Assembly (NCBI RefSeq): GCF_017302275.1
Contig: NZ_JAFLDR010000042.1
Coordinates: 1-33,447, forward strand
Reading direction: 5' to 3'
Source of the DNA: Sulfuritalea sp.
GTDB lineage: Bacteria > Pseudomonadota > Gammaproteobacteria > Burkholderiales > Rhodocyclaceae
DNA: 33,447 nt
In this document: positions 29,357-33,447 of the stretch, one piece after another
Layout of the letters: every line of letters begins with the position of its first letter
Position numbering within the stretch: position 1 is the first letter of the stretch
Position numbers and translations under genes: made by a program
Notes under the pieces: generated by a model
What the model saw: only the letters and a program-made list of their open reading frames with translations
Databases searched by the model: none
Told to the model about the DNA's origin: nothing

Positions 29357-32256
29357 TGAGTCAAACCACCGAAGAACTGCTGCTGCTGTATGAACTGTCC
29401 CTGAACCTCGGACAGTCGCTGGACCCGGTGCAGACCGGCCGGCGCTTCCTCAAAACCCTGCTTTCCCGGCGCAATCTGTCTACCGCTTCGATCTGGTGGC
29501 GCGACGGTGAGGGAACGCCGGGGGTCCTGGATGACACTGCCTTCGATCTGCTGGATGCGATCCCCAAGGGGCAGTATCGCCAGGCCCGTCGACCGCTGAC
29601 TCCCTTGCTGCGCGGGCTGATCCTGGACGCGCAGGTTCGGGTATTCCCGGCGGGAGTTCCGGAGTATGCGGAACTCGTCAGCGGCGCCACCGACACCTCC
29701 GTCGTTTGCGCCGTCTACCCGCTTGGCATGGACGGACTGCTGTTGCTGGAATCGGCGGATCCGGCGCAGTTCGCCCCCCGCTTTCTCGGACAGTTGCGTG
29801 CCGTGGTGAACAACCTGAGCAACAGCCTGCGCGGCGGCAAGGCGCACGCCCTGCTGCGGGCGCGCACGGCGGAACTGGACGAATCGCGCAAGCTGCTGCA
29901 GACCATCATCGATACCGCCCCGCTGCGGGTGTTCTGGAAAGACCGGGAATCCCGCTACCTCGGCTGCAACCCCGCCTTTGCCCGGGATGCCGGCAAGGAG
30001 GGCGCGGCCGACCTGATCGGCAAGGATGACTACCAGATGAACTGGGCCGCCCAGGCCGATCGGTACCAGGCCGATGACCGGCGGGTGATGGCCAATGACC
30101 AGGCGCGGCTGGGCTACGAAGAGCCGCAGACCACGCCGGACGGCGGCACTATCTGGCTGCGCACCTCCAAGGTGCCGCTGCATGACCGGCAAGGCCAAGT
30201 CATGGGCGTGCTCGGGGTGTACGAGGACATCACCGAACAGAAACGGGAAGAACGCCGTCTCGCCCTGGCCATGGAGGTGGCCAGGATACTGATCTGGGAA
30301 ATGGACCTTGTCACCGGCAAGCTGGGTTACGACGGCAACGACATGACCCGCCTGGAACTGGATGCCGCCGATGCCCCGGATACCCTGGAAGGCTGGCTGG
30401 CGCGCGTGCACCCCGACGACCGCGAGCGCTTCACCGGAACCATGCGGCAGGCACTGCAACCGGCCGATACGCGCGGCTTCGATTGCGAATACCGCCTCGA
30501 AGACAAGGCCGGCGGCTACCGCTGGCTGCAAACCGTGGGCCAGGTGGCGCAACGCGACGCCCAGGGACGGCCGCTGCTGGCGGCGGGCTATTCGCTCAAT
30601 ATCGAAGCGCGCAAGCGCGCCGAGCAGGACCTGAAGGCAAGCGAGGAAGCACAGCGTACCCTGATTGCCGCCCTGCCCGACATCGTCATGCGTTTCGATG
30701 CGCAGGACCGCCATCTTTTCGCGTCCGAAAACGTCAAGGAAGTCACCGGACTTGCCGCCAGCGCCTTCCTCGGCAAGACGCATCGCGAACTGGGCTTTCC
30801 CGAGCCGATGTGCACCTTCTGGGAACATGCCGTTCGGCAACCCTTCCTCACCGGGCGGCCCCATGAAACCGAATTCGAGCTGGACGGCCCGTCCGGACAT
30901 CGCGTGTTCAACTGGCGTTTGACGCCGGATTACGACGTCGACGGCCGGGTGCGCACGGTCCTCGCCGTGGCGCGCGACATCACCGAACGCAAGCGTGCCC
31001 GAGTCGAACTCGATCGCCACCGCCAACACCTGGAAGAACTCGTCGCCACCCGCACCGCCGAACTCGCCGCGGCGAAGGACGCCGCCGAAGCCGCCAACCG
31101 CGCCAAGAGCGTCTTTCTGGCGAACATGAGCCACGAATTGCGCACGCCGATGACCGGCGTGATGGGCATGCTCGAACTGGCCAGGCGGCGCATGAGCGAT
31201 GCCGATGGACGCGACATGCTAGGCAAGGCCAAGCTCTCCGCGGAGCGCCTGCTCAAGGTGCTCAACGACATCCTCGATATCTCGAAGATCGAGGCCGAAC
31301 GCATCGTGCTCGAAGACCAGCCCCTGCAACTGGCGGACGTGGTGGCGAACCTGCACGCCACGCTGGACCACAAGGCGAGCGAAAAAGGCCTGCGCTTCGC
31401 GGTCGAGCTGCCGCCCGACCTCGCCCACACCCCGCTCAGGGGCGACGCGCTGCGCCTGGGCCAGATCCTGCTCAATCTGGCCGGCAACGCCATCAAATTC
31501 ACCGAGCGGGGCGAGGTGATCCTGCGGTTGCGGACGGTCGGAGAAGCAACCGATGCGCTGCAGGTGCGCTTCGAGGTCGCCGATACCGGCATCGGCATCG
31601 AAGCCGATGCGCGGACGCGCCTGTTCCGATCCTTCGAGCAGGCCGACAACAGCATGACCCGCAAGTACGGCGGCACCGGCCTCGGCCTGGCGATCTGCAA
31701 GCGCCTGGTCGGCCTCATGGGCGGCGAAATAGACGTCGCCAGCACGCCCGGCGCCGGTAGCCGCTTCTGGTTCGTCATACCGCTGCGGAAAGCGGAACCC
31801 GGCGCCGTGCCGCCAGCGCCGACTCTCGCGACCCTCGGCGCCGAACAGCGCCTGCGAACCAAGCATGCGGGCACGCGCGTGCTGCTGGCCGATGACGAAC
31901 CGGTGACCGTGGAAGTTTCGCGTGCCTTGCTGGAAGAACTTGGCTTTGTCGTCGAAGTCGCCGAGGATGGACAGCAGGCGCTGGAAATGGCCCGCCAAAG
32001 CCCTTACGCGCTGATCCTGATGGACATGCAGATGCCAGTGCTCAACGGCGTCGATTCCACGCGGGCGATTCGCACAGATTCCCTGAATCGCGACACCCCC
32101 ATCCTCGGCATGACGGCGAATGCCTTCGCGGAAGATCGCCAGGCCTGCCTCGATGCCGGGATGAATGTCCATCTGTCCAAGCCGGTCGACCCGGAAATGC
32201 TGTACGAGACACTGCTGGGATGGCTGGAAAGGCGCGGCAACCGAACCATCGCCTGA
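29356..32256 (+). CDS. Cytosolic hybrid histidine kinase (GAF-like, three PAS, HisKA, HATPase, REC)
   Basis: The ATG at 29356 gives 966 residues without membrane helices. An N-terminal GAF-like region (1-165) is followed by three PAS domains: IIDTAPLRVFWKDRESRYLGCN, a PAS_3-type domain with WLARVHPDDRERF, and LIAALPDIVMRFDAQDRHLF. The kinase core has H593 in [10 protein letters not shown] box NLAGNAIKF and [10 protein letters not shown] receiver domain carries D890 in LILMDMQMP. Coupling to the FIST gene suggests that protein controls it, as NosP controls NahK. A partner response regulator or Hpt protein is not in the window. The core is clearly paralogous to the kinase at 22084-24804. Repeat copy e encodes AVPPAPTLA in the kinase-receiver linker. 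Confidence 0.92.
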   Translation: MSQTTEELLLLYELSLNLGQSLDPVQTGRRFLKTLLSRRNLSTASIWWRDGEGTPGVLDDTAFDLLDAIPKGQYRQARRPLTPLLRGLILDAQVRVFPAGVPEYAELVSGATDTSVVCAVYPLGMDGLLLLESADPAQFAPRFLGQLRAVVNNLSNSLRGGKAHALLRARTAELDESRKLLQTIIDTAPLRVFWKDRESRYLGCNPAFARDAGKEGAADLIGKDDYQMNWAAQADRYQADDRRVMANDQARLGYEEPQTTPDGGTIWLRTSKVPLHDRQGQVMGVLGVYEDITEQKREERRLALAMEVARILIWEMDLVTGKLGYDGNDMTRLELDAADAPDTLEGWLARVHPDDRERFTGTMRQALQPADTRGFDCEYRLEDKAGGYRWLQTVGQVAQRDAQGRPLLAAGYSLNIEARKRAEQDLKASEEAQRTLIAALPDIVMRFDAQDRHLFASENVKEVTGLAASAFLGKTHRELGFPEPMCTFWEHAVRQPFLTGRPHETEFELDGPSGHRVFNWRLTPDYDVDGRVRTVLAVARDITERKRARVELDRHRQHLEELVATRTAELAAAKDAAEAANRAKSVFLANMSHELRTPMTGVMGMLELARRRMSDADGRDMLGKAKLSAERLLKVLNDILDISKIEAERIVLEDQPLQLADVVANLHATLDHKASEKGLRFAVELPPDLAHTPLRGDALRLGQILLNLAGNAIKFTERGEVILRLRTVGEATDALQVRFEVADTGIGIEADARTRLFRSFEQADNSMTRKYGGTGLGLAICKRLVGLMGGEIDVASTPGAGSRFWFVIPLRKAEPGAVPPAPTLATLGAEQRLRTKHAGTRVLLADDEPVTVEVSRALLEELGFVVEVAEDGQQALEMARQSPYALILMDMQMPVLNGVDSTRAIRTDSLNRDTPILGMTANAFAEDRQACLDAGMNVHLSKPVDPEMLYETLLGWLERRGNRTIA
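31803..31827 (+). repeat. Dispersed 25-bp repeat, copy e (second kinase linker)
   Basis: CGCCGTGCC followed by GCCAGCGCCGACTCTC, with one change in the core. It lies at the same place in the paralogous kinase as copy d, so the two may share ancestry instead of being independent insertions. Confidence 0.7.
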
Positions 32257-32312
32257 ACCGCGAGTTCGTCAGCGGAATTCAGACGGAGCGTTTGCACAGA
32301 ACACAAAGCTAT

Positions 32313-32337
32313 TGAAGTCGGCGCTGGCACTACGGCG
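32313..32337 (-). repeat. Dispersed 25-bp repeat, copy f (at MFS remnant stop)
   Basis: On the minus strand CGCCGTAGT is followed by GCCAGCGCCGACTTCA. Here the usual GTG is GTA, creating the in-frame TAG that ends the MFS remnant. The core GCCAGCGCCGACT is intact. Confidence 0.65.
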
Positions 32338-32722
32338 ATGCCGCCTCCTCGCGCGGCCGCGCCACCAGCCACGCCAGCAGCAAAGCCGCGCTGGCCCAGG
32401 CGAGCACCGGCAGCCAGGGCAGCAGCGCGGCGAAGCCCGGATCCTTGTTGAGCTGGGCGGCGACGACGGCCATGCGCGCCAGCGTGGCCAGGGCCAGTAG
32501 CGCGAACAGGCCGCCGGTGGCGGCGCCTTCGCGGCCGGTGTGGCCGATGGCGATGGCCGCGGTCATCGCGCTCATCAGCACCGCGGCCCAGGCGCCGCCG
32601 GCGAGGAATTGCAGGGCGACGAGGATTTCCAGCGACGGCGCCGAGGCGGCCAGCGATGCCGCCAGCGCGCCGATCACGGCGCCCGCCGTCATCACCGGCA
32701 CGCCGCCGAAACGCTGGTTGGC
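32330..32722 (-). pseudogene. MFS transporter, C-terminal fragment
   Basis: About 130 residues, beginning QRFGGVPVMTAGAVIGALAASLAA, keep four or five hydrophobic helices typical of the last third of an MFS permease (LVALQFLAGGAWAAVLMSAM, GLFALLALATLARM, LLPWLPVLAWASAALLLAWLVA) and end PREEAASP. The first two thirds are missing. Upstream of about 32720 the sequence becomes the end of parA. No start codon with a ribosome-binding site is evident. The frame itself is open to 32779 but the extra residues (GPTGKEFSPHGF) are antisense-frame parA DNA. I regard it as a truncated pseudogene. Confidence 0.7.
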
Positions 32723-33366
32723 GCGGCAAAAACCGTGCGGCGAAAATTCTTTTCCAGTCGGTCCGAAATATAGGACCACAATGCCGTTACTTCGGCAGCG
32801 CTGCGGCCGTTGGGATCGACTTCCATAACGGTACGGCCATCAATCATGGAGGCGGCAAAATCTGTACGGTGATGCAAGGTAATCGGAGCGACCGTGCCGT
32901 GCTGCGACAGCGCAACGGCTGCTTCCGAGGTAATTTTCGCCTTGGGCGTGGCGGCGTTCACCACGAAGATCAAGGGCTTGCCCGCGCGCTCGCACAGGTC
33001 AACCGTCGCACCTACAGCACGCAGATCATGCGGACTGGGGCGCGTCGGCACCACAATCAACTCTGCAACGGAGATGACGGACTGAATAGCCATGGTGATG
33101 GCTGGTGGTGTATCGATAACGGCGAGGCGAAAGCCCTGCTGTCGCAGCACCGCAAGATCGGTCGCAAGGCGTGCAACCGTTGTCTGCGCGAATGCGGGAA
33201 ACTCATCTTCGCGCTCATTCCACCAATCGGCCAGCGAACCTTGCGGATCGATGTCGATCAGCACCACCGGCCCAGCGCCTGCGCGCTGCGCCTGCACAGC
33301 AAGGTGCCCGGACAGGGTCGTCTTGCCCGATCCGCCCTTCTGCGATGCCAATGCCAATACTCGCAA
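32692..33366 (-). CDS. parA: ParA-family partition ATPase
   Basis: A TTG at 33366, preceded by AGGGGGA, opens a 224-residue protein. It has a deviant Walker A KGGSGKT (10-16), the A' block LIDIDPQGS (D38, D40) and Walker B VIDTPP (D85), followed by VVPTRPSPHDLRAV and FVVNAAT. This is a small plasmid/island-type ParA lacking the N-terminal DNA-binding extension. Such proteins segregate plasmids or integrative elements with a ParB partner, which is not seen here. The last eight residues (TSVSAACR) are encoded by MFS-gene DNA, so the original C-terminus was cut at about position 216. Most of the ATPase fold precedes that point and may still work. It marks the edge of foreign DNA extending beyond the window. 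Confidence 0.88.
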   Translation of the reverse strand: MRVLALASQKGGSGKTTLSGHLAVQAQRAGAGPVVLIDIDPQGSLADWWNEREDEFPAFAQTTVARLATDLAVLRQQGFRLAVIDTPPAITMAIQSVISVAELIVVPTRPSPHDLRAVGATVDLCERAGKPLIFVVNAATPKAKITSEAAVALSQHGTVAPITLHHRTDFAASMIDGRTVMEVDPNGRSAAEVTALWSYISDRLEKNFRRTVFAAPTSVSAACR

Positions 33367-33430
33367 AGCTGTTCCCCCTCGGAAAATGCATCAAACCCAA
33401 TTCGAGTTGCCGTGGGGATCGCAGATCGTT

Positions 33431-33442
33431 CCTAATTTTAGG
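33431..33442. repeat. Short inverted repeat upstream of parA
   Basis: CCTAA and TTAGG surround two T in an AT-rich stretch 64 bases ahead of the parA start. It could be an operator for autoregulation of the par genes. At this length chance is also possible. Confidence 0.3.
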
Positions 33443-33447
33443 TTAAT

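Overview
This 33.4 kb window is GC-rich, densely coding chromosome of a betaproteobacterium. A Rhodocyclales-type lineage is my inference, from the lexA-imuA pair, the tandem glycine riboswitch ahead of gcvTHP, the EttA and Rieske sequences, and the many short-overlap operons. No rRNA or tRNA gene was seen.

Layout. (1) 1-847: imuA (partial) and lexA on the minus strand, with a good SOS box. (2) 961-11851: a tandem glycine riboswitch, then gcvT-gcvH-gcvP, a type IIG restriction-modification gene sitting between gcvP and a gcvR-like ACT gene, a glutathione S-transferase, the U32 tRNA hydroxylase trhP and a tiny lipoyl-domain protein. (3) 11852-17264: an inserted two-gene island. It holds an AAA ATPase/DUF4143 protein translationally coupled to a 1,347-residue NACHT-like NTPase with a C-terminal PD-(D/E)XK nuclease-like domain. 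A diverged second copy of the lipoyl gene's last codons lies on its far side. (4) 17306-20307: a ccdAB toxin-antitoxin pair, ettA and two small unknown genes. (5) 20332-21770: minus-strand orphan Rieske protein and lipoprotein genes, separated by a region with a 12-base poly-C tract. (6) 22084-28165: a Cache/PAS hybrid histidine kinase, rlhA, a small membrane protein and dusC. (7) 28253-32256: a FIST-domain protein coupled to a second, multi-PAS hybrid kinase, resembling the NosP/NahK arrangement. (8) 32330-33447: the C-terminal third of an MFS transporter gene fused at a sharp junction to a ParA ATPase gene.

The genes fall into SOS mutagenesis control (lexA/imuA), glycine catabolism (gcv), RNA hydroxylation and dihydrouridylation (trhP, rlhA, dusC), signalling (two hybrid kinases, FIST) and genome defence (type IIG enzyme, NACHT pair, ccdAB). 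Two of the defence insertions sit at the 3' ends of housekeeping genes in the same transcriptional direction.

Across the window runs a short dispersed repeat of about 25 bp, core GCCRGCGCCGACTCTT, in seven recognisable copies. Four lie sense within genes, where they encode AVxPAPTL in linkers. One is antisense within gcvP, one supplies the stop codon of the MFS remnant and one is intergenic. I do not recognise it as a named repeat family. It and the NACHT/AAA island are the two most interesting items.
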